Shown: positions 9,946-20,999 of the stretch, piece by piece
Layout of the letters: each line of letters begins with the position of its first letter
Numbering within the stretch: position 1 is the first letter of the stretch
DNA from: Agrypnia vestita
Lineage: Eukaryota; Arthropoda; Insecta; Trichoptera; Phryganeidae
Assembly: GCA_016648135.1 (NCBI GenBank)
Contig: JADDOH010008081.1
Span: 1-64,000, forward strand
Length of the DNA: 64,000 nt
Direction of reading: 5' to 3'
Made by a program: the position numbers and the translations under genes
Notes under the pieces: generated by a model
What the model was told of the DNA's origin: nothing
What the model saw: only the letters and a program-made list of their open reading frames with translations
Databases searched by the model: none

Positions 9946-11003
9946 AATATTGTGTGTGTTAAAATAAAATTTGTGTACGATATTCTCATTGTCAAATTTT
10001 ATTTTAAATTAAAATTTTGCACCATCATTCAATGATACTACTACCTGCATTAATATTTACATACATAGATACATATAGTTTTTATGCCATAGTACATACA
10101 AAATGTTTTATATATGTGATATTTTTGTCAGAAATTTGCAAAGATAAGCTATCAGCTTAAAAAGAATAAATTTATGTATATATATATATATATATATGTA
10201 TATATAAATACTTTGGCTCGTTTGTATCAAGTTGGATTAAAGTGAAAATCATAGATTTTTACGGATATGGGTTGTTTGACTGATAGTGAACGCAAAAATC
10301 CAATAAAATACAGATTGTGACTAATTGGTTTATTAACGGGTATAGATTTTCCTGAAAATGTTAAATATATTTATTTACCGGCGTAGAACTGAGCTGATAA
10401 AAACGAGTGCGTAAGATAAACCGCGTTACTTTTGGATCGTGCATTTATTTATTTATTAAATATATTAGTGTCGTATCCATGGGAACCTTGTCTTAAGCAA
10501 TTCCGTGACAAATCCAGGCAGACGTTTATTCACATATTATTTCATAGTACAGTGCGCTCTCCCATTGTTGTGAATATGTTTCATATAAAAAAGTTCACCC
10601 CCCGGTAGAAAAATTACTGCATGAAATTCTACTGCACAAGTGTGCGATGTCTCGTACAGTAGCGAGGGGCTGGTATTTGAAATGATTTGATACGCGATCA
10701 GATTAATTGAATACACCATGATTATCTGATGATCAGCGAGAACCCCAAATTGAACGTTCCCTGTTAACTTTTGTTACGGACGCAATTTTTAATTGAATTT
10801 GTACGCTTATTTCAAGGCTTTAAAATAATGGCGGTGGAAAATATGCTGTCCGCAGTAGATCGATTATAAATATTGATCATTACACAAATACAAGTTATTA
10901 AATTATTTTGCAAGTAATAACTAAGTAAGATTATTTAAAAAATATTTTAATATGAACACGTTCAGATTACTGGATTTGCTCACAGCGGGATAATTATTAA
11001 TCG
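9946..11003. other. AT-rich spacer with a TA microsatellite
   Basis: Contains a TA run at about 10175-10201. The part at 10380-10770 is less AT-rich and unique (for example GATAAACCGCG and GATACGCGATCAGATTAATTG), but nothing firm can be assigned. Confidence 0.4.
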
Positions 11004-11625
11004 AGATAAATTATAGTCTATTGAGTATAGTCTGATAAGGTCCCTTAGAGTATGTGTGGCAAATCCATGTATGATAGAGTAAAGAATGAAGATATAAGGA
11101 ATGAGTGTAAAGCTGATCGTAGCATAATACATAGAATAAAAATAGGGTAGCTCGGGTGGTTTGAGTGAATGAGGAAAGAATGGTAAGAAAGATATATGAT
11201 GCAAGTGTTGACGGCGCCAGAAAGAGAGGGCGACCACGGAAGACGTGGCATGACCAGATTAACCAGATACTGGAAGATGGTCCTGTTAGAAGCCTGAACA
11301 ACCGTCGAGTTTGCATGCGAAGATGTATAAATGTAGACGAAGCAAAAGTTGTATGTCAGGACACAAGAGTATGGCGCTCTATCCTCTCTACCTACCCCCA
11401 CGGGAAAACGGCGTGATGGTAAGTTAGTTAGTTAGTTAGTTAGAGTATAGTCTAATTAGGTCTCACAGAGACGAAGCTTTTTTGTATGAGAAATGTCTAT
11501 GGAAGAGTTTTTTATTGGGTGATCGGCTTATGACCTGTATGTACTGGCTCAACTGACAACTTCACACAATGCAAAGTTCATTAATGACACCGTGAGAACA
11601 ACCATACATTATCAAATTATATTTT
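11004..11625. mobile_element. TTAA-type MITE split by an RTE insertion
   Basis: GATAAATTATAGTCTA at 11005-11020 matches the terminus of the TTAA-flanked MITE at 56350. The MITE resumes after 11442 with GTCTCACAGAGACGAAG and continues to about 11620, matching the interior of 56350-56875 (TGTACTGGCTCAA, CACACAATGCAA). The intervening DNA is an RTE-type fragment bounded by a duplicated target. Confidence 0.65.
11045..11442 (+). pseudogene. RTE-type family E tail with TTAG tail and TSD
   Basis: A 5'-truncated non-LTR insert. Residues include MNEERMVRKIYDASVDGARK, RGRPRKTWHDQINQILED and RRCINVDEAKVVCQDTRVW, the typical post-RT tail. After the stop comes GTGATGGTAA and about five TTAG repeats (11423-11442). 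The direct repeat GAGTATAGTCT.AT.AGGTC flanks it at 11023-11042 and 11443-11462, a target duplication of about 20 bp. Confidence 0.85.
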
Positions 11626-11629
11626 GAAT

Positions 11630-11885
11630 GCAGTCACCGAGGATAACTTATTTAAAATGTACTGAATTCCAGTTTTATGTATGTGTCCCTTCCAAGATCA
11701 TGTTTCTTATAAATTTATAGCCTATGCTTTCAATAAAATCTCGAATTCAGTATATTATATTTTATTTACTTTCTTCTTTAAGAATAAAGAAATAAATAAA
11801 AAATATGGTAATCCTCGATGACTATACTCATTTTTTGGATATTGCTGCTTTTGCTTTTAATCCCCACATATGTCGTATGATTTGT
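11630..11885. repeat. Fold-back repeat, copy 2
   Basis: AAAATGTACTGAATTCCAG at 11655-11673 is inverted near 11740-11757 (CTCGAATTCAGTATATTA). The right end TTTTTTGGATATTGCTGC matches 9815. It is the same family as 9585-9945. Confidence 0.6.
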
Positions 11886-11999
11886 ATTCTTTCAAATATT
11901 TGAAGGGCCTATAGTCCTTCCCACGACATATACATATATTTTACCGCTGGTATGTCCGATGTATGCAGTGATGGTATTTGAGAGAGACAAATGAGTAAC

Positions 12000-12560
12000 T
12001 AAACGAGATAACGAATGCTTAGAACAAGTGAACGAGTATGAGTATTTGTAAGTATGTTTAGTACAGATGGCAAGGCTAAGAATAAAATCGAAAGGAGAGT
12101 GACTGCGGGAAACAAAGTAAATGGTGCTCTAAACACAATTATGCCCAGTAAGAATAGCGATAAATAATGGCGTTATGGTGTATGGAAGTGAACCCTAGAA
12201 TTGGCAAAGAAGAAATGAAAATAGATTGAATGCGGTGGAAATGCGGTCACTAAGACGCTTTTGTGGAAAATCTTTGGTCGTTAATGTGAGGAATGAACAA
12301 ATTAGAAGTGAATGTAATGCTGGCTGCAGTGTGGTACACAGAATAAATAAAGGAGTGCTCAGATGGTTTGGTCATGCGGAACGTACAAGCGAGGAAAGGA
12401 TGATTAAGAAAATATATAAGGATTGATTATATGAGTGTTGTAGGCAACAGGAATAGAGGGCGACCGCAAAAGACCTGGCACGACCTGAACTTGTATGAGA
12501 ATATGTATGAATGTAACCGAAGTATAACGTGGTGTGCCAAGATAATAACATATATTATAT
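12000..12560 (+). pseudogene. RTE-type family E, longer tail fragment
   Basis: Starts with a decayed EYLY 'YLG' strand. It continues through NRLNAVEMRSLRRFCGKSLV, NVRNEQIRSECNAGCS, KGVLRWFGHAERTSEERMIK and NRGRPQKTWHDLN, and then decays. This is the region after the catalytic domain of the family at 11045-11442. A stop interrupts the frame near 12425. No catalytic YADD box is present. Confidence 0.8.
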
Positions 12561-12563
12561 ATC

Positions 12564-12565
<2 letters not shown>

Positions 12566-12595
<30 letters not shown>
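12566..12595. repeat. TA microsatellite
   Basis: An almost uninterrupted TA run immediately follows the RTE-type tail. Confidence 0.9.
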
Positions 12596-12598
<3 letters not shown>

Positions 12599-12599
12599 G

Positions 12600-13290
12600 G
12601 TGTTCCGTTACTTATTCATCTTTTGTGGAATTCCGAAAGCACCTCTGCAAAACTTTTAATAACAATTTAACTGACCCTAAAATTCTCCGAAATCCGCGCA
12701 GGAATGTGGCCAAAATTATAATGGCACACTTTCATTTTAAATTCACTTTACGCCTTCCCAGAATTTTAATAGACAAAAATTTGAATAAAATACACGTGTT
12801 TGCGGTACTTACGCTTATGAGGTAGATAATGCCCCGTAGAATTGTTATAAAAATCTCCCGGTTATTTATTTTATAACCAAAACAGAGACTTGAAGAAACC
12901 ATTCGTGCATAGTGCTTTTCACTAATTAATTATCATATATTTTTTATTTATAATAAAGTGTTACTTTCATTAAAAAGTGAACGTACTCTATACTCACTCA
13001 CACATACATATTATCACGTGTTGTAGCTGGAGGAGGACTTAAAGAAAACGCTGGAGTGCTATAACGGATTTATTGATTACTGAATAATTAATTAAACAAA
13101 CGTACAAAGTCTCTTAACACTATTAAATGTAACGCTAATATTGAATTAAACTGTTTCGCAAATTTATACCAGCTCTGCATATAAAATGAAGAAGAATTTT
13201 ATCAAGGCCATGGTCCGTAATGAAATGACAAATAGCATCTCAGAGAAAAGTTTTTGCATGTAATTGAGGCCTCAGTTTTTTTTTTGGGAC
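12600..13290. other. AT-rich spacer
   Basis: A 98-codon plus frame overlaps the TA run and the sequence after it but shows no family features. Otherwise nothing was recognised. Confidence 0.4.
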
Positions 13291-13990
13291 GCAATCCTAG
13301 GATTGGTCTGCAACAAGCACTCGCTTTCTCCACTCGTTTCTCCACTCGTTTCTCCACTCGTTTCTCCACTCGTTTCTCCACTCGTTTCTCCACTCGTTTC
13401 TCCACTCGTTTCTCCACTCGTTTCTCCACTCGTTTCTCCACTCGTTTCTCCACTCGTTTCTCCACTCGTTTCTCCACTCGTTTCTCCACTCGTGTCTCCA
13501 CTCGTTTCTCCACTCGTGTCTCCACTCGTTTCTCCACTCGTTTCTCCACTCGTTTCTCCACTCGTTTCTCCACTCGTTTCTCCACTCGTTTCTCCACTCG
13601 TTTCTCCACTCGTTTCTCCACTCGTTTCTCCACTCGTTTCTCCACTCGTTTCTGTCACCTGCCAGCCTCTTCATTTCTTGGTAGGTGCTACAGCGCACAT
13701 CTCCGATAATCTGGTCTACGTAGCTAATCTCGGGCGGCCTCTACGATTGTTACCTTCAACATTTCCCTCGACGATGGTAAAAAACAGGCCCGGATACCTT
13801 ATACTATGGCCTACCCAAATTGCTCGCTGTTGGGCGATTCTGTTAAGGAGCCGCCTCTTTTCGCCCACCCTGCTCAACACCTCGTCGTTTCGGATATGTT
13901 CTGACCAATGGATCCTCGCCATGTGCCTCTAACACCACATCTCAAAGGCCGCTAGCCTCCCGGACATGATCTGTTTGACATGACACGTTT
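13290..13990 (-). pseudogene. LINE family F 3' ORF tail carrying a tandem expansion
   Basis: The minus strand reads RIHWSEHIRNDEVLSRVGEK, RRLLNRIAQQRAIWVGHS, NNRRGRPRLAT, then (after a frame change) [16 protein letters not shown], repeated EWRN, and KRVLVAD. The second copy at 14900-15455 has a single EWRN at the same place. It is a non-LTR retrotransposon C-terminus without the catalytic domain. Confidence 0.85.
13322..13653. repeat. 12-bp tandem array, 26 perfect-phase units
   Basis: Units of CGTTTCTCCACT start at 13335 and run in phase to 13646, followed by a partial unit to 13653 and preceded by a 13-bp variant. Two units (13491 and 13515) read CGTGTCTCCACT. All six frames stay open because the unit is 12 bp and contains no stop. 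The overlapping frames with RFST, VSPL, SGET, VEKR or WRNE repeats are consequences of this and are not genes. Confidence 0.97.
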
Positions 13991-14889
13991 CGTTCAGTTA
14001 AAGAGAGTATATTCGTGGGTCCACAGGAAACACGTACTATTCGATGGCGTAGGTACTATGTGGCGATGAAAAATAAAATTGGAATTCTTTCAAGATGTTA
14101 ACAAATAATTTTCTTGGAGCTGAGAAACACACAGCTGCTAAATCACAAAGCTGAAAATTACAAAAAACTGGAGGCAATATGCTGTCATATTATGAAAAAA
14201 TAGGCTGCACCACATCTTTAAAAAATAACACTCTGTTTCTGTAAGCAATAAGCATGGAAAACGCTTCCATCAGTACATCTTTGGTATGGAAAGACGCTTC
14301 CAAGGGAAACGGACCCTGTCCATGTTAACTTCCTACTTTTAAAATGTTACTGTATTGGCTATGGAAGTTCTCCGAAGCAACAACTGAAGTAGAAGAAAAA
14401 CTCAGAAGCTGGCGGCGACCCGAGGAATTTATTCCAAAAAAATATTAGAGCTTTTTTCTTTCAATATAAATGAAATCAACATGAATTCAATTGGGCGCTT
14501 TTATTGCACGCTTCTATTCTGAATTTATTATTCCAAGTACTTTATACTCTTTTCAAAAGTTTGTTTCAAAATTATGTTCCTATATATTCTGCAAGACTAA
14601 TTTCTTAATGACAGAATTATCTTTTTAGTAGTATTTCTTTTGCAAAAAATATCATCGGCGTAAAACATTGTAATTTTTTTTGTTTCTAGAAAAATTCGAG
14701 AACATTCTATTATTGGTCAATTTTTTAAATATTATTTCGTAACCCCGAGCGACGCTTCTTTAAAAAATTCCGTAAGGTATTAGAAAATAAAATTTCATAA
14801 AAATGAATGATTTTAAACATTTGCAGCCCGATTAATATTTTTCAACATTTCAACACACATATAGTATCACATACGTAATACTGTATGTG
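13991..14889. other. Spacer, nothing firmly recognised
   Basis: Contains two similar GGAAA(A)CGCTTCCA / GGAAAGACGCTTCCA phrases around 14260-14310. No coding or repeat match was seen. Confidence 0.4.
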
Positions 14890-14899
14890 TGGTGTCGTA

Positions 14900-15455
14900 T
14901 CAAACTAGTGAAAGAATTTACATATTTGGGTAGTAGAATTTCCCAAGATAGCCGCTCAGAGGCAGACGTCATAAGCAGAAAACAACAAGCAAGAGTCGCC
15001 TTCCGGTTAGGAAAAACTTGATTAAAACTCTTGTCTGGAGTGTGCTGATGTATGACAGCGAAACATGGACCATCGACCAGAGCATGTCCGGGAGGCTAGC
15101 GGCCTTTGAGATGTGGTGCTGTAGGCGCATGGTGAGGATCCATTGGTCAGAACATATCCGAAACGACGAGGTTTTGAGCAGGGTGGGCGAAAAGAGACGG
15201 CTTCTGAACAGAATCGCCCAACAATGAGCAATTTGGGTAGGCCATGATATAATGCATTCGGGTCTGCTTTTTACCGTCGTCGAGGGAAATGTTGAAGACA
15301 ACAATCGTAGAGGCCGCCCAAGATTAAGCTAGATTATCACCCGAGGTTAAGCTAGATTACCGGAGACGTGCGCTGTATCACTTACCAAGAAATCAAGAGG
15401 CTGGTAGGTGACAGAGAGGAGTGGAGGAATCGAGTGCTTATTGCAGACTAAAAAA
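14900..15455 (+). pseudogene. LINE family F fragment, second copy
   Basis: The plus strand reads VKEFTYLGSRISQDSRSEAD, a frame change, LVWSVLMYDSETWTIDQ, FEMWCCRRMVRIHWSEHIRN, RLLNRIAQQ with a stop, NNRRGRPR, then TYQEIKRLVGDREEWRNRVL and IAD with a stop. It includes about 120 codons more upstream than the copy at 13290-13990 and lies in the opposite orientation about 900 bp away. Non-functional. Confidence 0.88.
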
Positions 15456-15770
15456 AATAGTATAACGCAAGCTTCATATAAGGAGTATGAATAAAAAAAA
15501 TATACGCCGACTTTGACTTTAAAACCTTTGATAGTTACCACTCCCGAATGGTCAAAATACTGTCAGGTAGGATAAATTCGTGTGATTCCTTTACTTGCGT
15601 TTTCTTTTTCTGGATTTATAGTCAATGCACATCTTCTCCCTACACTAAAGATATGTTATAATACCCCAAGACAAAATAAATGAGATGAATTTATTCATCG
15701 TCATGGTCGCGGCTGCAGGAGACGAAATTAAACAATAAAATAAAATAAATTTTTATTTTACATACAGAGT
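15456..15770. other. AT-rich spacer
   Basis: Nothing recognised. Confidence 0.4.
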
Positions 15771-16340
15771 CGACCCGTGTTGGAAGCCACGAGGTGTTAA
15801 ATTATGGACACCACGTTACAAATAGCATATTTTCCGGATAACGCTCGCGAGGGGAAGCCGACGGGGTCGGTGTGACGAACCAAGCAATGGCAAACTGATT
15901 CAATTGTCACCCCCCGAACAAAGCGCGCGTCAAACGGCTCGGGGGGCGGGTTTTTCGTCCACAAACATGCCAATTAGGGGTGACTTGTCATCATTTTACA
16001 TGCAACCACGTGACTTTGCGAACCCGGGATCAGTTACACGCCTCGACTTACGCTAATGGGCCGGATTCGACTATCGTATGCGGACATTTTTATTACGGCC
16101 TTTGTCGTTATACGCGCAACGACGCGTGGTTGGCGGCGAAATAAAAAATAACGCACTATTTACGGGCCCCCCTTTGGAAGGTTTATTAATTTTCAATCGA
16201 AATTTGTTTATCGTGATTTTTTTATTGAATCAAGGCAGCTCGAAGATGCCAGTTAACGTGAAGTAGTCAAAAGTCACGTCGGTGGGAGCATCGGCGGGAC
16301 ACGGCCGCCAGGGGACAATTGTGTGCGGATTGACGCTATT
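15770..16340. promoter_or_regulatory. Large GC-rich unique island with E-box and Caudal-like sites
   Basis: About 570 bp with many CpGs amid AT-rich DNA. It contains CACGTG at 16007-16012, TTTATTACGG at 16089-16098 (Caudal/posterior-Hox-like), and paired C-rich and G-rich tracts around 15905-15945. A 62-codon plus frame (16078-16266) lies inside but shows no domain. It is best read as a candidate enhancer or promoter. Confidence 0.35.
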
Positions 16341-17685
16341 GGGCTAGATGTAGACATTTTTGTTAGGTCATTTACTGCTTCTTTGATGTGACTAAATGAA
16401 AAATAAAGGTGATATTTATACATTTTTTGTATCCTTATTTAGATTGTTTATAAATATTCCTTCAGAATTAATTTGTGATGAATATTTATTAAGCCAAATT
16501 GAATTTAAGATCAGACCTATCACTGTCATAGTGAAGTAATCACCAACCACAGAAAGCTTTTTCTATCATTTTGAAAAAAATATTTTTAATTTTCGACCAC
16601 ATGTGTAGAAAAGAAGATTATCCCGGAGACAACTTATGCTGGTCGGACTTCATACATATCCTACGTCTATCCTTTTGCTTTGTCGATTTGGCTGGCTGGC
16701 TTGGGATGACTACATCTTCAGAATTCCAGAGTGCAACTGAGAAAAATTGTAACTGATGGCGTTCAATATAATACTGCTATACATGCCTGATCAGGGGAGA
16801 AGAGAAGTGCTAAGAGGGAAAGGAGAGAGTATAAATGTACGCATAATTTGGGGTATTAAAATTTGGTCACTTCTAATCATAATAAAATAAAATATAATAT
16901 AATATAATACAATATACAATAAATCAATAAATAAAGTTTGGACTAAAATAATATTTTTTTAAATTCATAAATCTATGTAAAATACAGTTTGTAGATGACT
17001 GCGTAGCTGCATTAATTTTATTATTGTATTAATTATTTATATGCAAAAGAGGTGAGTTTGTAGAACAGTAAACATGAATATCAAAATTTTGAGTTGGTAG
17101 TAATTCAGAGTAGTCGCAATTGAATGTAAAGGAACTACATTAGTTCAATTCACATTTTTGTAATATTGGAAGAATGCAGGGGATATTGTAATTACATCTT
17201 GCTTGTGTACTCTTATATCCTTTAAATTTCCTTTAACTAGATGTCGCCCTAATATACTTTGAGAGAAAATCATTTACTCCAAAAGAAGACCAACACAATA
17301 CTCATTATAAGATTCAATTTACAACGTTTTTTTTTAAGTTGGACCAAACAAAAAATTGTGATAATTTACCATATATTTTAATTTACCAAATAATTAACCA
17401 AACTCATACAATTTAAAACCTTGTACCTATAGTAGGGAACCTCTTCCTCTCTCAGTAATTTGCATACTTTAATGTTTTTCATGACATGAAAAAGTATTAT
17501 TCCCTTGCGCAGACATATAAGGTGACAAATTATGTTTGAAAGACGAATCTCTCCTACTACTGGGAATTGAAACAGGAGCTCCCCAAAAATCCCCATCGAG
17601 CGGTACCACCGCAAGGATAAAATTCACAAAACTGCAAGTGAATTTATTGTATATAATTTTCAATTGAAATTTTTGGAGATAATAA
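16341..17685. other. AT-rich spacer
   Basis: Short frames (for example 16571-16756 plus) have no recognisable features. No repeats from the rest of the window were found. Confidence 0.45.
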
Positions 17686-17687
17686 TA

Positions 17688-18956
17688 TTAGGTCCTTACA
17701 TATGAAATTGGCGTTTAGTATGGGAGGAACATAAAGTCGATTTTTTTTTATTATAATATATTTATTTAATCAAAGTATGTACCATTGCTATCTATGCACT
17801 TTTGCCATCTCACAGGTAGTTCATCGATCCCTTTACTAAAAAAACCATTCGGACGGGAATCAATAAAATCTTTGAAGGCGGTTTGGACTGCCCCATCGGA
17901 GTTGAATTTTTTCCTTTGCAAGAAGTTATCCAAATTTCGAAAAAAATAGTAATCTGTTGGGGCAAGGTACGGAGAGTACGGTGGATGTCTTAGACATTCC
18001 AATTGAAGCTCCTCTAATTTGGTAGCCGTCTGTTGTGCAGTGTGTGGTCTAGCGTTATCATGAAGCAGCAGTGGCCTAGAGCGATTAACCAGCCTCGGTT
18101 GTTTAGCAGCTAGCTTTTCCATCATGGTTTGCAGTTGCTGACAATAGACATCTGCCGTAATCGTCTGGCCAGATTTAAGAAAGCTGTAGTGAACGACACC
18201 AGCACTAGTCCACCAAACGCTCACAAGTAACTTTTTTGGAGTCAATTTTCGCTTGGGGCATGGTTTGGCTGGTTCGGCAGGGTTCAGCCATTGCGATGAG
18301 CGCTTCCGATTATCGTACAGGATCCACTTTTCATCACAGGTAATGATTCGATTTAAAATCCCTTCATTATTGTGCCGGTTGAGTAATGCAACGCAGCAGT
18401 CAACGCGCGTTTGTTGATTTGCTTCACTCAATTCATGAGGTACCCACCTTTCAAGCTTTTTCACCTTACCAATTTGCTTCAAATGGATTAAAACAGTTTT
18501 ATCACTAACACCGCAGCCTGCAGCTAATCGGATGTGGTTTGCGATGGATCCGCTTCACAATAGCCTTCAATTCTTCATTATCAACTTTGGTCTCCGGCCG
18601 TCCACGGGGCTTGTTCTGCAGGTCGAAATTTCCAGAACGAAAACGTTGGAACCAAAAACGCACTGTGTTTTCTTTTGCGGCACCGTCGCCATACACATCA
18701 TTAATCCTTCGAGCCGTTTCTGCAGCACTGGTGCCACGGTGGAACTCGTACTCGTAAATAACGCGATATTTCAAGTTTTTCATTTTGTAAACTGAGTGAC
18801 GCAAAGAAAAAAACAATTGAATTATAATTTTTAAAACACAAATACATGAGTAAATAGCTGTATAAATTTGGATTTGGAATTCCTAACCAAAGAGAAGATA
18901 TTTGAGATCAAATTTGCCAGTACGGCAAAACCCCAATTTCATATGTAAGGACCTAA
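17688..18956 (-). mobile_element. mariner element, complete ends, 1269 bp
   Basis: Perfect 24-bp terminal inverted repeats (17688-17711 and 18933-18956, starting TTAGGTCCTTACATATGAAA) are flanked by the TA duplication at 17686-17687 and 18957-18958. Length and single-ORF layout fit Tc1/mariner elements. The transposase is on the minus strand and is broken, so this copy cannot supply its own enzyme. The ends are intact, so mobilisation in trans is conceivable. Confidence 0.97.
17766..18783 (-). pseudogene. mariner transposase, two frameshifts
   Basis: The N-terminal helix-turn-helix is seen in MKNLKYRVIYEYEFHRGTSA and KENTVRFWFQRFRSGNFDLQ. The catalytic domain follows: WVPHEL, ITCDEKWILYDN (first D), LLHDNARPHTA (second D) and APTD (third D, 34 residues later, hence D,D34D). 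Two single-base losses near 18556 and 18527 move the reading through three frames. Adding those 2 nt back to the 1018-nt span implies about 339 residues, normal for mariner. The conserved YSPDLAP reads YSPYLAP, a second sign of decay. Confidence 0.95.
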
Positions 18957-18958
18957 TA

Positions 18959-19239
18959 ATAAATTTAATAAAAAATATATTTTTCAATTTTCTTGTTTTT
19001 TTGGTTTTTGGAATTTTATTTGACGAGTATTAAAACAAATTTATTTTTGATATTACATATAAGTGATGCAAAACAAGGCAACGAGAAATACACCAGAATT
19101 GAAGAAATGAGAAAAGCACTCAATTGGATGGAAATTAAAAAAATGCTTATTTATAACGTTCTCATATTTATACATAAAATTTTCAATAAAAATATGCCAA
19201 AATATTTTTTGAACAAAATTATTGCAAATAGTGATGTAC
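18959..19239. other. AT-rich spacer
   Basis: Short frames on both strands without family features. Confidence 0.4.
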
Positions 19240-19560
19240 ATACATAGGAATAGAAATGGAATAGAATAAGTTTATCATATAAGATAAAAGTATATACACA
19301 GAATTGTCTAATGTACAGAGGTGTAAAAATATGCGATGAGATGCTAGAAAACTTGAAGATTGTAAATAACGTGAATGAATTTAAAAACAAATAAGCATAA
19401 GATGTATTATTAATTATAGATTGTACCATAGATTAGATTAGATGTTAATGTAAATATTATGGTTATTATGGATAGTATATTAGTAATAGATTTAAGAATG
19501 TAAAGTGTTAATTACTAGTTAATATATAAATTGTAATATTAATTAACTTAAGAAATAAAT
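19240..19560 (+). pseudogene. LINE (CR1/L2-like) 3' end
   Basis: The plus strand reads SLSYKIKVYTQNCLMYRGVK and ICDEMLENLKIVNNVNEFKN before a stop, resembling the 'YRGVKLWNxLP..I+..F+' C-terminus of insect CR1/L2-type LINEs. An AT-rich 3' untranslated stretch ends in AATAAATAAAAAAATAAAA near 19550-19572. Confidence 0.6.
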
Positions 19561-19574
19561 AAAAAAATAAAATA

Positions 19575-19779
19575 CTGCAGTTATAATCCAGAAGTTTTAC
19601 AGAAATTAAGTAGGAATATTGTCGCTTATATCCATAACTCTCGATATTTCACCCAAAGTGTAAAGAATATTTTCAATTCAAAATTTAATCAAGAAGAATT
19701 CCCCAAAGTTTTTGCTACTGGCTACGAGACAACCTTTATAAAGTAACTCTGTATAAGACGACTAGGATAGACAAGTATT
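19575..19779. other. AT-rich spacer
   Basis: Nothing recognised. Confidence 0.35.
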
Positions 19780-20260
19780 ATGTTCTATCCTATCTGAGCG
19801 CTGAAAATAGAGAAATGTTGACAATTAATCTCAAAATGGTGGGAACCTATATATTGTTTGAGCCAATGAACGCGGTTACAAAGATCAAAATAAAAATTGG
19901 CCGACCGCCGAGCCCTGGTCCCCGTCTGAATTAAGTTGTACGGGTGCCACGAATATCTTATTTTGTATGTGTAAAAAAAAAACAAAGCGATGTTGTAGTA
20001 CGGCGGGGTTTTATGAATGAAAAGGTCCTCGACAAAGAATAAAAGTCATACCAACATGACAACGAGCGCTCATAAATAACATCGAGATGGGTCAAAGATA
20101 AGGTGACGACAGTGAAAAAAATGATCTCGGTATTTTGGAGGGCACCCGGGCGCTTCCACGACCCGTCGGCGAGATGGAGATGTCTGACAACCTGAGTAGT
20201 AGTGTCGTGGAATGTTCCAACACATCTTATCACTTACACCATATATTGCTCTATCAGTGA
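19780..20260. promoter_or_regulatory. Candidate enhancer island: TCF, Caudal, GATA-like sites
   Basis: A unique, GC-richer, noncoding block. Visible sites are ACAAAGATCAAA (19878-19889, overlapping TCF-type cores), TTTTATGA (20009-20016, Caudal/posterior Hox) and AGATAAGG (20097-20104, GATA). Homotypic and heterotypic clustering in an otherwise bland region suggests regulation. No function was tested. Confidence 0.35.
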
Positions 20261-20999
20261 TGCGTGTGATGGACTAACGTGGTATTGCGGGATCATATGT
20301 ATTTTTACTACTACCTGTGATATTGTTAACTGTCAAAATGACGTATGATTTCATTTTCGTATTGAGAAATGACATAATCGCGGAAACATTAATGTAATTG
20401 TATAATTTTTCTTTTAATTTTATTTCATCAGTGTGAGATAAATACTTTTCAAGCATCTGAGCTTCTCAAACGGTAATAATCTTACTAATAATTGTTTTTT
20501 ATCAATTTTATTTGTTTATTCATACTAGGAATAAAAACAGTTTTTAAACATTATAATGTATGAGCACAGCATACAACACATACACCAATTTAAAAAGATT
20601 CGTAGATGATTAGGGCACACTGAATAAGACAATTTTTTTAAGTTAATTGATAAATAGTAATAAGCAACAAACAATATTAGAACTAAAGACAGTAGAGTTA
20701 ACAAATCATAGTAAAACAATTGAACTATTCATAAACTAGGCCTGTTATTTCCTTAATTATTAAATTCACATTAGTTATTTAACTTACGTAGAACTTTGTT
20801 GAATAACATAATTTTTTTTTGTGATAAATTATATTTCAAACAATAAAAAACAAATTTATTTACAGCAAAAGCAATCAAACGTATAGCTTTCTGATAATTA
20901 CCACATATTAGGTGATGGATATATATTGTAACAATCAAGTAATTACACGGCTGCACGCAGCTCTGTAATTTATTTAACATTAGAAATTACTACTAGAAA
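20261..20999. other. AT-rich spacer
   Basis: No features beyond A/T-rich short frames. Confidence 0.45.

Noticed and set aside
13202..13932. Six overlapping open frames of 128-222 codons with RFST, VSPL, EWRN, SGET, VEKR repeats
   Set aside because: They all arise from a stop-free 12-bp tandem repeat. The only meaningful frame is the LINE C-terminus on the minus strand.
18532..18795. Plus-strand frames within the mariner
   Set aside because: They are antisense shadows of the transposase reading on the minus strand.
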